From Streptococcus mitis SK564 (GTDB taxonomy: Bacteria; Bacillota; Bacilli; Lactobacillales; Streptococcaceae), in assembly GCF_000148525.1 (NCBI RefSeq), contig NZ_AEDU01000029.1, positions 26,179-90,178 on the forward strand: a stretch of DNA of 64,000 nucleotides, in the 5' to 3' direction. Within the stretch, counting starts at the first letter, position 1; each line of letters begins with the position of its first letter. The notes below the pieces were generated by a model. That model was not told the DNA's origin. It did no database searches and saw nothing but the letters and a program-made list of their open reading frames with translations. This document shows, piece after piece, positions 1 through 8,831 of this stretch. The position numbers and the translations under genes are program-made.

Positions 1-100
1 TTAAAAAACTGAAAAATTGATAAACCTAGTCCAAAAAGTTCTATTAAGGGAATTCTATATGGTGTAAAATAATCGTAGAAAATCAGATGGGAGGAAAAAC

Positions 101-1018
101 ATGAAAGTAGCATCTCAACTTCATAAAATAAAATTAAAGCATAGTATTCCGTTATATATATTACTTTTTCCTTCAATATTGCTATTAATTTTATTTTCCT
201 ATATTCCCATGTTGGGACTAATTATTGCATTTAAAGACTATTCACCAGCCAATGGTATCTTTGCTAGTCAGTGGGTAGGATTTAAGTACTTTACTCAATT
301 TTTCTCATCATTCCAATTCGGGACAACTATGTTCAATACATTAAAAATTTCACTTTATAGTATTGTAGTAGGATTCCCCTTACCTATTATACTAGCTATA
401 ATTAGTAATCAGTTAAGAGTTGGGAAGTTTAGAAAAATATTTCAAGTGACAACTTACTTACCCCATTTTATCTCTACAATGGTTATGTGTGGGATGATCA
501 TCTTATTTTTATCTCCTACTAGTGGTTTGTTAGCGAATGTATTTAAGTCTGTTGGAATCACTATTCCAGATTTTTTATCAAAACCTAGTCATTTTGCAGG
601 TGTTTATGTTTGGAGTGATGTATGGCAACATATTGGTTGGGATAGTATTATTTATCTGGCGGCGCTTTCTGCAATTGATCCTACATATTATGAGGCTGCA
701 ACTATGGATGGTGCCTCTAGGTTACAAAAAATTCGGCATATAGAATTACCATTACTTTTGCCAACTGCTATGATTTTGCTAATATTAAGAGCAGGTAGTT
801 TATTAAGTGTAGGGTTTGAGAAAGTGTTACTATTACAGAATCCTCTTAATTTAGCAGGAAGTGAGATAATTTCGACCTATGTTTATAAAGTTGGTATGGT
901 GAACTTTCAGTATAGTTATTCGACAGCTATAGGGTTATTTAACACCGTAGTCAATCTAATAATTTTGTTATCTGTTAACTGGTTCTCAAAAAGATATACT
1001 AGAACGGGTCTTTTTTAA
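101..1018 (+). CDS. ABC sugar transporter permease, LplB/UgpA type
   Basis: Inner-membrane permease of a CUT1-type carbohydrate importer. The 305-residue protein has about six hydrophobic segments, beginning with one at about residues 17-40, and carries the permease loop near residues 200-215 (EAATMDGASRLQKIRHI, the EAA motif that contacts the ATPase). It starts at ATG behind GGGAGG. It is the first gene of a tight run with a second permease and a binding lipoprotein, which together form one importer. Family relatives (LplB, YtcQ/YtcP neighbours) handle complex oligosaccharides, but the substrate cannot be read from sequence. No ATPase gene lies in the run. A weak -10-like TAAAAT at 65-70 has no clear -35, and the operon may begin upstream of the window. 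Confidence 0.9.
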   Translation: MKVASQLHKIKLKHSIPLYILLFPSILLLILFSYIPMLGLIIAFKDYSPANGIFASQWVGFKYFTQFFSSFQFGTTMFNTLKISLYSIVVGFPLPIILAIISNQLRVGKFRKIFQVTTYLPHFISTMVMCGMIILFLSPTSGLLANVFKSVGITIPDFLSKPSHFAGVYVWSDVWQHIGWDSIIYLAALSAIDPTYYEAATMDGASRLQKIRHIELPLLLPTAMILLILRAGSLLSVGFEKVLLLQNPLNLAGSEIISTYVYKVGMVNFQYSYSTAIGLFNTVVNLIILLSVNWFSKRYTRTGLF

Positions 1019-1035
1019 AGGAAGGAGTGCTTAAA

Positions 1036-1932
1036 GTGAGATGGTTTCATAAATCAAGAAAAACAAACTCTGAATTATTATTTGATATAGTTACCTATGG
1101 TTTAGCAATTTTCCTTATCCTGTTAATTGTTTATCCGTTATGGTTTGTAGTGATTGCATCTTTTAGTAATCCTTCAGATGTTGCAAATGGAAAGGTATGG
1201 TTTATTCCTAGAGAATGGAAATTAGATGGATATTTACGTCTTATTCAACAACCTTTATTCTTACGTAGCTATCTAAATACCATTTTATATACTGTTGTTG
1301 GTACCTTAGTTGCTTTAGTAGTCAATATTCCAGCTGGTTATGCTTTATCTAGAAAAGAATTGGTTGGTAGAAAGTGGATGAGTATTCTATACATAATCCC
1401 TATGTTTGTATCAGGTGGCTTGATTCCTACCTACTTAACAGTAAAGAATGTAGGCTTGATTGATACATTTTGGGTAATGGTAATACCTTTTGCAGTTTCA
1501 TCATACAATATTATTGTTGCTAGAACTTTCTTTAATAATAGTATTCCAGACGGGATGTGGGAGGCTGCGCAAATTGATGGCTGTGGTACAATTCGTTATT
1601 TTATTAAAATAGTTGTTCCTTTATCAAAAGCTATTATAGCAGTTATTGGACTTTGGACTGCAGTTGGTATTTGGAATTCGTGGTTTAATGCTTTAATTTA
1701 TTTAACGAATGAAAATTTACAGCCATTGCAATTAATTTTACGACGTTTACTAATTAGTAATCAAATGTTACAATCGCAAGCAACAGGAGAAGTGGCATCA
1801 GATCTTCGTATCAAAGCCGATATGATGAAATATGCAGCAATTGTTATTTCAACCGCTCCGATAATGTTGCTATATCCCTTTGTTCAAAAATACTTTAATC
1901 AAGGCGTAATGATTGGCGCCTTGAAAGAATAG
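1036..1932 (+). CDS. ABC sugar transporter permease, YtcP type
   Basis: Second permease of the same carbohydrate importer, about 298 residues with six predicted membrane segments. The EAA loop is present (WEAAQIDGCGTIRYF), and the C-terminus VMIGALKE is typical of the YtcP/LplC group. I prefer the GTG at 1036: the AAGGAG at 1022-1027 gives normal spacing to it, whereas a GTG at 1027 would overlap that ribosome site. The gene follows the first permease by 17 bases and precedes the binding protein by 9, so the three are almost surely co-transcribed and form a heterodimeric channel with one lipoprotein. Confidence 0.88.
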   Translation: MRWFHKSRKTNSELLFDIVTYGLAIFLILLIVYPLWFVVIASFSNPSDVANGKVWFIPREWKLDGYLRLIQQPLFLRSYLNTILYTVVGTLVALVVNIPAGYALSRKELVGRKWMSILYIIPMFVSGGLIPTYLTVKNVGLIDTFWVMVIPFAVSSYNIIVARTFFNNSIPDGMWEAAQIDGCGTIRYFIKIVVPLSKAIIAVIGLWTAVGIWNSWFNALIYLTNENLQPLQLILRRLLISNQMLQSQATGEVASDLRIKADMMKYAAIVISTAPIMLLYPFVQKYFNQGVMIGALKE

Positions 1933-1941
1933 GAGAAAAAC

Positions 1942-3507
1942 ATGAAAAATAAATCATTTACATATTTGTTCTTAGGAACAGTTACACTTGCTGGCTTAAC
2001 AGCCTGTGCAAATTCTAGTAATGCGAATAAGGACGATAAGTCTGGAGAAGATTCTTATAAAATCACAACTGTTCGTTGGTCTGACTGGGGAGAAGATTAT
2101 CATAAAGGTTTTCTAACAGATTCTGCCAAGGAAGCAGGTATTGATGTTAAATGGGATACACTTGTAGCCGCAGATTGGGCAGATAAGAAATCTGTTTTGG
2201 TTGCTAGCGGAGATTTACCAGATGCATTTTTGGGTTCAAATGCATTTACAGATTCAGAAATTGCTCAGAACCAATCTTTGTTTATTCCATTGGAAGATTT
2301 AATCAAGGAAAACATGCCAAATTTAACTAAGGCTATGGAGAAAGAACCTAAGATTAAAGCTATGATTACTTCACCAGATGGTCATATCTACAGTCTACCT
2401 AAAAAATTACCGATGCGTCCTACTGTAGCTAATCAGCTATTTATTAATAAAAAGTGGCTGGATAATTTAGGATTAAAGGTTCCAGAAACTTATGATGATT
2501 TAGTAAAAGTACTACAAGAATTTAAGGATAAAGATGCGAACGGAAATGGAGACGCTTCTGATGAAATTCCATTCGGAGCAGGAAACTTTGATCCGACATT
2601 CTCATATATTCTTCCGTTCAATAATCGTTTAGGGGCAGATAATACATATGAAATGTCTGTAAAAGATGGGAAACCAGTCTACCTTCGTACAGAGGAAAGT
2701 TATAAACAAGGGATTGCAGCAATGCACGAAGCTTATAAAAAAGGTTTGATTGATCCGGAAATCTTTACAGAAGATACATCTATGAGTGTAGCAAAACGTA
2801 TGGATAAGGGAGTATCTAGAGTAGGTGTTTCTAGTGGTTGGACAGCAGATGCAACGTTTGGCTTACATTCAAGTGAGTATATCGCTCTACCTGCTTTAAA
2901 AGGTATGGATGGTAAACAATATGTCTTTTCTGATCCAGATCATTACAACTATGGTCGAAATGAAATTTTGATTACAAATAAGAGCAAAAACCCTGCTAAA
3001 TTATTGAAATGGTTGGATAAATTATATACAGATGAAGCAAGTATTCAGAATTTCTATGGATCATTTGGAATAGCTACTGAAAAGAATGGTGATAAGTTTA
3101 AAGTGTTACCTCCTAAAGATGGTAAATCAGCTGATGAATGGGCATGGATTAATTCACTTCGAGATTTTGGTCCTAAATACGTAAGCGATGATATCAATAG
3201 TCGCGTAGAAATCGATCAAACACAAGGTGATGGATTGAAATTGAAGATGGACCAAGATTTGAAACAATTTGCGTTGCCAGCTTACCCTAATGTGATTTAT
3301 TCACAAGAAGAACTTAACAAATTATCATCAATCTATGTGAGTATTGAATCTTATGTCAAACAACAAGCATCTAAATGGGTAGTTGAAGGTGGCATAGAAA
3401 AAGAATGGGACTCATACAAAGAAACTCTTAAGAATATGGGATTGGACGAATTTATGAAGATTCAACAGGAAGCATATAATCGTTACCAAAAAGAAGTAAA
3501 AGAGTAA
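1942..3507 (+). CDS. Carbohydrate-binding lipoprotein of ABC importer (LplA-like)
   Basis: Extracellular solute-binding protein of the importer encoded by the two preceding permeases. The 521-residue product starts with a short basic and hydrophobic leader ending in the lipobox LTAC, with C22 as the predicted lipidated cysteine, followed by a Ser/Asn/Lys-rich linker. The rest fits the family-1 extracellular solute-binding fold. A DANGNGDASDE segment near residues 198-208 resembles the calcium-binding loop seen in several members of this family. A strong hairpin terminator lies 49 bases after the stop, so the transporter genes may form their own transcript, with partial read-through to the DUF624 and GH31 genes. 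The ligand is unknown; a glycan fragment handled by the GH31 enzyme is a reasonable inference. Confidence 0.9.
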   Translation: MKNKSFTYLFLGTVTLAGLTACANSSNANKDDKSGEDSYKITTVRWSDWGEDYHKGFLTDSAKEAGIDVKWDTLVAADWADKKSVLVASGDLPDAFLGSNAFTDSEIAQNQSLFIPLEDLIKENMPNLTKAMEKEPKIKAMITSPDGHIYSLPKKLPMRPTVANQLFINKKWLDNLGLKVPETYDDLVKVLQEFKDKDANGNGDASDEIPFGAGNFDPTFSYILPFNNRLGADNTYEMSVKDGKPVYLRTEESYKQGIAAMHEAYKKGLIDPEIFTEDTSMSVAKRMDKGVSRVGVSSGWTADATFGLHSSEYIALPALKGMDGKQYVFSDPDHYNYGRNEILITNKSKNPAKLLKWLDKLYTDEASIQNFYGSFGIATEKNGDKFKVLPPKDGKSADEWAWINSLRDFGPKYVSDDINSRVEIDQTQGDGLKLKMDQDLKQFALPAYPNVIYSQEELNKLSSIYVSIESYVKQQASKWVVEGGIEKEWDSYKETLKNMGLDEFMKIQQEAYNRYQKEVKE

Positions 3508-3555
3508 TACTTTATATGAACTCTTGGTTGTATAAACAAGGGACTAGCTAATTAC

Positions 3556-3600
3556 AGGAAGCGAGACTGATAACATCAGATTATCTCGCTTCCTTTATTC
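3556..3600 (+). terminator. Intrinsic terminator after the binding protein
   Basis: An 11-base perfect stem (AGGAAGCGAGA at 3556-3566 with TCTCGCTTCCT at 3584-3594) is followed by TTTATTC. It separates the transporter genes from the DUF624/GH31 pair. Confidence 0.85.
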
Positions 3601-3712
3601 TAATTTTTAAAGAAATGTGGAAATGTTTTTTAAATAATTTAGGTAATATTTTTGTACAACTGACATTATAAAATATAGAGTTAAGGCAATCGATTTTATG
3701 GAGATATCTATT

Positions 3713-4357
3713 ATGCAAAAATTATTTTCATTAGATGGAAAAATGGTTAGAATTTTAACTTTTTTGACAGATTTAATTATTTTAAATACTCTATTTATTG
3801 TGAGTTGTATTCCAATAGTTACAATTGGGGCATCACTAACTTCTCTTACGACAATGTGGTATCGTATTTTAAAAGGTAAAGATACCGATATTGCTTATCA
3901 TTATTTTCGGATCTTTAGACAAAATTTTAAACAATCAACTTTTATTTGGTTGTTTATCCTCCTAATAGAATTACTTTTATATGTGAACTATTGTCTTTGG
4001 GGCTATTCAAGTTTACTTTCAGAGTATAGTTTATTGTTAGTGTTGCCCTTTTTATTTGTTATAATACTTTTTATGAGTGTTGTTTTTCCCTATATTGGTC
4101 TATTTAAAGATAATCTAAAAAATAGTATTGTAAATAGCGTATTAATTTGTATTTTAAATCCAATACAAGCTATCATGTTGGTTTTATTTAATATTTCTGT
4201 ACTGTATATGAGTTTTAGTAGTCCAGAACGAGTTTTAACAGCTATTTACGTATTTACATTTGGGGGATTTGCTTTTTGCGGATTGATGAATGTAACGATA
4301 ACAAATAAAATGTTTGATAAGATAAAGAAATTTACTAAAAGGAGGGAAACAAATTGA
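3713..4357 (+). CDS. DUF624 (YesL-like) membrane protein
   Basis: Integral membrane protein of about 214 residues with roughly five hydrophobic segments. It resembles the DUF624/YesL family, which is commonly encoded beside Lpl/YtcP-type carbohydrate importers; its molecular role is not established. I chose ATG 3713 over an in-frame ATG at 3698 because TGGAGA at 3699-3704 is a well-spaced ribosome site only for the downstream start, and the protein then begins MQKLFSLDGK, a typical start for the family. The stop overlaps the TTG start of the GH31 gene, indicating translational coupling. The family link to the importer is known; a role in transporter assembly or sensing is only a guess. Confidence 0.8.
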   Translation: MQKLFSLDGKMVRILTFLTDLIILNTLFIVSCIPIVTIGASLTSLTTMWYRILKGKDTDIAYHYFRIFRQNFKQSTFIWLFILLIELLLYVNYCLWGYSSLLSEYSLLLVLPFLFVIILFMSVVFPYIGLFKDNLKNSIVNSVLICILNPIQAIMLVLFNISVLYMSFSSPERVLTAIYVFTFGGFAFCGLMNVTITNKMFDKIKKFTKRRETN

Positions 4358-6567
4358 AAATTTTTAAGGGAGAGTTTTATCGAATCTCTGTATTAACAGA
4401 CAAGCTAGTAAGGTTAGAATACTCTCAAACTGGAAGTTTTGAGGATAGAACTACACAACTTATCTATAATAGAGAGTTTGGCCAAGTTTCGTTAGATTAT
4501 ATCGAGACATCAAACGTACTAGATATTATGACGGACTATTTTCATTTGCATTTTAATAAAGGAGAATTTAACGCCGAAAATTTATTTATAGAATTAAAAG
4601 GAAATTTTGCCGTATATGGTAGTCGCTGGTATTTTGGTGAATCTATTGAAACGTTAAAAGGAACAGCTCGGACTCTGGATAAGGCAGATGGAGCAATCTC
4701 GTTAGAAGATGGAATTATTAGCAGAAATGGTATAGCCTTATTGGATGATTCTCAAGGATTTATTTGGGATGAACAGTCTGGTTATATTGAGAGAGAAAAT
4801 CAAATTGACCTGTATTTCTTTGCCTATGGGCATGATTATAGAGGAGCAATCAGAGACTTTTACCATTTGACTGGTTCAACACCCTTATTGCCAAGATATG
4901 CTTTAGGAAATTGGTGGAGTAGGTATTGGCCTTATACGTCGGATGAATACTTGGATTTAATAGACAGATTTGAAACAGGGAAAATTCCATTATCTATCGG
5001 TGTTTTAGATATGGATTGGCATATAACTGACATTCCAGCTCGTTTTGGAAGTGGGTGGACAGGATATAGTTGGAATAGAAACTTAATACCTAATCCAGAA
5101 CAGTTATTGCAACAACTTCATGATAGAAAGTTAAAACTCTCCTTAAATGTCCATCCTGCTGATGGTATACGGGCTTATGAAGAAGCTTATCCTCGAGTCG
5201 CCAAACGATTGGGGTTAAATATAGAACTAGAAGAACCTGCCATTTTTGATTTTTTTAATCCCTCTTTTAGGGAATCCTACTTTAAAGATGTTCATTATGA
5301 GCTAGAAAAGCAAGGAGTAGATTTTTGGTGGATTGACTGGCAACAAGGGACACAAGGCATGTTGGATCCACTGTGGCTTTTAAACCATTATCACTATCAG
5401 GATAGTTGTAAAAATGTAGAAGGTGGTTTGATTTTATCAAGATATGCAGGGCCGGGTAGTCACCGATACCCTGTTGGTTTTTCAGGAGATACCATTATTA
5501 GTTGGAATTCCTTAAGATTTCAACCTTATTTTACAGCGACAGCATCAAATATCGGCTATAGTTGGTGGAGCCATGATATCGGTGGACACATGCTGGGGGA
5601 TTATGATGAAGAGCTACAAACTAGATGGCTACAGTTTGGCGTTTTTAGTCCGATAACTCGATTACATAGTTCTAGAAGTCCCTTTAATAGTAAAGAACCT
5701 TGGTTTTTTTCAGAAACAACATCTAAGATTATGAAGAAATACCTTCGTTTGAGACATCAGATGATTCCATATCTATATACCATGAATGTAAAGACACATG
5801 AGGAAGGTGCCCCATTAATCAGCCCAATGTATTATTTCTACCCAGAGAATGATGAGAGTTATAATGTTCCAAATCAATACTTTTTTGGAACAGAACTGAT
5901 GGTGGCTCCCATTGTAGAAAAGATGGATTTGGCATTCCAATCTGCAAAAGTAGATGTATGGTTCCCTGAAGGTGAATGGTATGACTTCTTTTCAGAGAAA
6001 AAATATACAGGTGGTGTGAAGTTGAGTGTTTATAGAGACATTTCGACTATACCTGTGTTTGCAAAAAGTGGTGCAATCATTCCCTTGGTTGGTTCTGAGA
6101 TAGATATGGGTGTTGATTTACCTGAAGTTGTAGATTGGTATGTATTCCCAGGCAAGCAACATTCTTTTGAAATGATTGAAGTTCAAAATGGTCAAAGATA
6201 TAAAACAAGATTATCAATCGACTGGGAAATGGGGATGGTAGAGTTAGCATTACAAGGCGATTCTAGTATCGTTCCAAGCAATAGAAGGCATAGAATTCAT
6301 TTTAAAGGAACGAATGTGTCTATAATTGAATTGCCAAATAAGAATGATACAGCTAGATTTGAATTGAAAGATAATAAAAGGACACCCCTAAATGATGAAG
6401 TTTTTAGACTACTAAAGACGGCTTCTCTTCCATATGAATTAAAAGATAGATTGTTAAATCAATTCATCAATGCCAAAAATTCTCATGACTTAATGAATAT
6501 CTTGCATCATCAGGATAAGGAATTGAGAGGGCGTTTGTTGGAAATGATATTTACTAGCGAAAACTAA
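4354..6567 (+). CDS. Glycoside hydrolase family 31 (alpha-glycosidase)
   Basis: Cytoplasmic alpha-glycosidase (737 residues, no signal peptide) expected to cut an oligosaccharide brought in by the neighbouring importer. The GH31 barrel is clear: LGNWWSRYWPY near 184-194, the nucleophile region WWIDWQQG with D328, and the acid/base region VGFSGDT with D379. The N-terminal beta-sandwich and a C-terminal extension of about 80 residues flank it. Translation starts at TTG 4354, four bases into an ATTGA overlap with the DUF624 stop, behind a strong AGGAGGG. Subfamily specificity (glucosidase, xylosidase, galactosidase) cannot be assigned by eye. The pneumococcal homologue, as I recall, also lies near gpx, consistent with core position and a swapped-in transporter upstream. 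Confidence 0.88.
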   Translation: MKIFKGEFYRISVLTDKLVRLEYSQTGSFEDRTTQLIYNREFGQVSLDYIETSNVLDIMTDYFHLHFNKGEFNAENLFIELKGNFAVYGSRWYFGESIETLKGTARTLDKADGAISLEDGIISRNGIALLDDSQGFIWDEQSGYIERENQIDLYFFAYGHDYRGAIRDFYHLTGSTPLLPRYALGNWWSRYWPYTSDEYLDLIDRFETGKIPLSIGVLDMDWHITDIPARFGSGWTGYSWNRNLIPNPEQLLQQLHDRKLKLSLNVHPADGIRAYEEAYPRVAKRLGLNIELEEPAIFDFFNPSFRESYFKDVHYELEKQGVDFWWIDWQQGTQGMLDPLWLLNHYHYQDSCKNVEGGLILSRYAGPGSHRYPVGFSGDTIISWNSLRFQPYFTATASNIGYSWWSHDIGGHMLGDYDEELQTRWLQFGVFSPITRLHSSRSPFNSKEPWFFSETTSKIMKKYLRLRHQMIPYLYTMNVKTHEEGAPLISPMYYFYPENDESYNVPNQYFFGTELMVAPIVEKMDLAFQSAKVDVWFPEGEWYDFFSEKKYTGGVKLSVYRDISTIPVFAKSGAIIPLVGSEIDMGVDLPEVVDWYVFPGKQHSFEMIEVQNGQRYKTRLSIDWEMGMVELALQGDSSIVPSNRRHRIHFKGTNVSIIELPNKNDTARFELKDNKRTPLNDEVFRLLKTASLPYELKDRLLNQFINAKNSHDLMNILHHQDKELRGRLLEMIFTSEN

Positions 6568-6637
6568 TTGAGACATTTTGTACACAATTTCTATTCTTTA
6601 ATTGCTAATTATTTATTTTTTAATGTGTAATAGTTTT

Positions 6638-6699
6638 ACATCTCTATGCTTATTGACTTGTATTTTAGTAATTACAAGTTTGGCATAGGGATGTTTTTA
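6638..6699 (+). terminator. Intrinsic terminator after GH31 gene
   Basis: A long hairpin pairs ACATCTCTATGC (6638-6649) with GCATAGGGATGT (6683-6694), one mismatch. It contains an inner ACTTGTA/TACAAGT stem and is followed by TTTTTAT. Confidence 0.8.
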
Positions 6700-6756
6700 T
6701 GATTTTAAAGACTTTTTGCCCAGCCTCTTTTTTAAACTAAACAAGAGAAATTTTTC

Positions 6757-6798
6757 AAAGTAACTTCCACTTGCCTGACCGAAGTGGAAGTTAGTTTG
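6757..6798. repeat. Long inverted repeat upstream of dtpT
   Basis: A 12-base perfect inverted repeat (TAACTTCCACTT 6761-6772, AAGTGGAAGTTA 6782-6793) extends to CAAA/TTTG around one mismatch, with a 9-base loop. No U-tract follows on either strand, so it is not a standard terminator. It lies about 80 bases before the dtpT -35 and could be an operator or an old insertion trace. Confidence 0.6.
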
Positions 6799-6874
6799 AA
6801 ATGAATTTTTATGGTGGAATTAAGTATGAGAGGTTAGATTTTTCAGAAAATTTTCTAAAATAGACAGGATTTGT

Positions 6875-6903
6875 TTGACATTTGTTTGAAAATTCTGTAA
6901 AAT
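6875..6903 (+). promoter_or_regulatory. dtpT promoter
   Basis: A TTGACA -35 (6875-6880) and TAAAAT -10 (6898-6903) are separated by exactly 17 bases, 30 bases before the dtpT start. Confidence 0.8.
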
Positions 6904-6933
6904 GAATTATTATATCGTTAAAGGAGAATATAT

Positions 6934-8406
6934 ATGGAAAAACAGAAAACATTTTTTGGACATCCTATGGGCTTGTCCACCCTCTTCTTTACAGAGATGT
7001 GGGAGCGCTTTTCTTACTATGGGATGCGAGCTATCCTACTTTACTATATGTACTATAGTGTACAAGATGGTGGGTTGGGGATGGATAAGACCACAGCTGC
7101 ATCGGTTATGGCGATTTATGGCTCGCTGGTATTTTTATCCTCGGTTGTCGGTGGTTTTGTCAGTGACCGTATTTTAGGAAGCCGTAAGACCGTCTTTTAC
7201 GGTGGGATTCTGATTATGCTAGGGCATATTGCTTTGGCAACACCTTTTGGACAAGTGGCTCTCTATCTTTCTATTGCCTTGATTATCTTTGGTACTGGAT
7301 TTTTAAAACCTAATATCTCAGATATGGTTGGGGGAATTTATGAGAAAGAGGATGATAGACGGGATGCAGGATTTAGTATCTTTGTCTTTGGTATTAACTT
7401 AGGTGCCTTCGTTGCCCCTTATCTAGTGGGTTATCTAGGTCAGGAAGTCAATTTCCATCTAGGTTTCTCATTAGCTGCTGTTGGGATGTTCTTTGGTCTT
7501 GTGAAATATGTTTTAGATGGGAAGAAATACCTGCCTGAATCAAGTCTTTACCCCACTGATCCACTTTCACAGAAGGAGCAGCATACCTTGATTAAACGCT
7601 TGCTAATTACACTTGTCATGGTTATTCTTGTGGTTATAGGTTTAGTCTTTACTCACCAGTTTAATGTGGATATGATTGTTAATATCTTTACAGTGATTGC
7701 TGTAATTATTCCAATCTACTATTTCTTTAAGATTTTATCTAGTCAGAAAATAACTGCCACTGAGAGATCCCGAGTATTTGCCTACATTCCTCTATTTATC
7801 GCTGGAGTACTCTTCTGGTCTATTGAGGAACAGGGTTCTGTTGTTCTCGCTCTATTTGCGGATGATCAAACTCAACTTTACTTTAATGTATTTGGGAATC
7901 AGATTCATTTTCCATCTAGCTTTTTCCAAAGTATCAATCCACTTTTCATTATGATTTATGTGCCGATTTTTGCATGGTTGTGGGGGAAAATGGGTAAAAA
8001 GCAACCGTCCTCTTCTAAGAAATTTGCTTACGGTTTATTAGCAGCAGGTTTATCCTTCTTGTGGATGATGTTACCAGGGATGCTCTTTGGGACAGATGTT
8101 AAGGTCAGTCCTTTCTGGTTGATTATGAGTTGGGCTATTGTGATTGTGGGGGAGATGTTGATTTCGCCTATTGGTCTATCAGTCACTAATAAGCTAGCAC
8201 CAAAGTCCTTCCAAGCACAAATGATGTCTATCTGGTTCTTGAGTGATGCTGCTGCCCAAGCCATCAATGCTCAAATTGTAAAATTTTATACAAGCGAAAC
8301 TGAAGTGGCTTACTATGGAATTGTTGGAGGAATTACGATTGTATTCAGTATTATCTTACTCTTATACGTTCCACGTATTGAAAAACTAATGTCTGGTATC
8401 AAATAG
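6934..8406 (+). CDS. dtpT: Di-/tripeptide:proton symporter (POT family)
   Basis: Membrane carrier importing di- and tripeptides with protons. The 490-residue protein has the POT/PTR2 pattern of about 14 hydrophobic segments and the N-terminal proton-coupling motif ExxER followed by FSYYGMRA in the first helix (EMWERFSYYGMRA). The length is normal for DtpT. ATG 6934 follows AAAGGAG at good spacing. It is monocistronic: a consensus promoter lies directly upstream and a hairpin terminator follows the stop. For auxotrophic streptococci, peptide uptake is a main nitrogen source; the two oligopeptide-binding lipoproteins elsewhere in this window serve longer peptides. Confidence 0.93.
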   Translation: MEKQKTFFGHPMGLSTLFFTEMWERFSYYGMRAILLYYMYYSVQDGGLGMDKTTAASVMAIYGSLVFLSSVVGGFVSDRILGSRKTVFYGGILIMLGHIALATPFGQVALYLSIALIIFGTGFLKPNISDMVGGIYEKEDDRRDAGFSIFVFGINLGAFVAPYLVGYLGQEVNFHLGFSLAAVGMFFGLVKYVLDGKKYLPESSLYPTDPLSQKEQHTLIKRLLITLVMVILVVIGLVFTHQFNVDMIVNIFTVIAVIIPIYYFFKILSSQKITATERSRVFAYIPLFIAGVLFWSIEEQGSVVLALFADDQTQLYFNVFGNQIHFPSSFFQSINPLFIMIYVPIFAWLWGKMGKKQPSSSKKFAYGLLAAGLSFLWMMLPGMLFGTDVKVSPFWLIMSWAIVIVGEMLISPIGLSVTNKLAPKSFQAQMMSIWFLSDAAAQAINAQIVKFYTSETEVAYYGIVGGITIVFSIILLLYVPRIEKLMSGIK

Positions 8407-8460
8407 AGAAAAACTGGAATTTCTGTAGGGATTCTAAAAGTTAGATCAATTATTTATTCA

Positions 8461-8502
8461 AAGGATTTAGTTCTGTATTGCATAGAGCTAAGTCCTTTTT
8501 GT
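8461..8502 (+). terminator. dtpT terminator
   Basis: AAGGATTTAG (8461-8470) pairs with CTAAGTCCTT (8488-8497), one G-T pair, and is followed by TTTTTG. Confidence 0.85.
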
Positions 8503-8563
8503 TTGATTAAAACTCACAATGTTTCTGATTTTCCTAGTAGACATTTGTACACTTTTCTATTTA

Positions 8564-8759
8564 ATACTCAATGAAAATTAAAGAGCAAATTAGGAAACTA
8601 GCCGCAGGTTGCTCAAAACACTGTTTTGAGGTTGTAGATGAAACTGACGAAGTCAGCTCAAAACACTGTTTTGAGGTTGTAGATGAAACTGACGAAGTCA
8701 GTAACCATACATATGGCAAGGCGACGTTGACGCGGTTTGAAGAGATTTTCGAAGAGTAT
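8564..8759 (-). repeat. BOX element, A-B2-C form
   Basis: Complete BOX repeat in reverse orientation. Read on the plus strand it has boxC (8564-8610), two identical 45-base boxB units (8611-8655 and 8656-8700) and a 59-base boxA (8701-8759) with the diagnostic GGCAAGGCGACG core. Ends match the family: ATACTCAATGAAAAT and TTTTCGAAGAGTAT. It lies in the convergent gap between dtpT and gpx. BOX units are short intergenic repeats of mitis-group streptococci that fold into stable RNA hairpins; their effect here is unknown. Confidence 0.9.
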
Positions 8760-8771
8760 AAGTCAAAGCTA

Positions 8772-8825
8772 ATCAAAAAATCTCACTATTCATTAGGTTA
8801 AAGGAGACCTGATCAAAGTGAGATT
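8772..8825 (-). terminator. Terminator of the XRE-gpx minus-strand operon
   Basis: On the minus strand AATCTCACT pairs with AGTGAGATT (plus positions 8817-8825 and 8779-8787), with an inner AGGT/ACCT stem, and is followed by TTTTTTGATT just downstream of gpx. Confidence 0.75.
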
Positions 8826-8831
8826 GTAAAA

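Noticed and set aside
8564..8759. Assignment of the five dispersed repeats as RUP elements
   Set aside because: The GGCAAGGCGACG core, the 45-base tandem unit and the end sequences fit BOX (boxA, boxB, boxC), not RUP.
8564..8801. Short open frames on both strands through the repeat between dtpT and gpx
   Set aside because: They are formed by the BOX element itself and its duplicated boxB; no ribosome site or family match.
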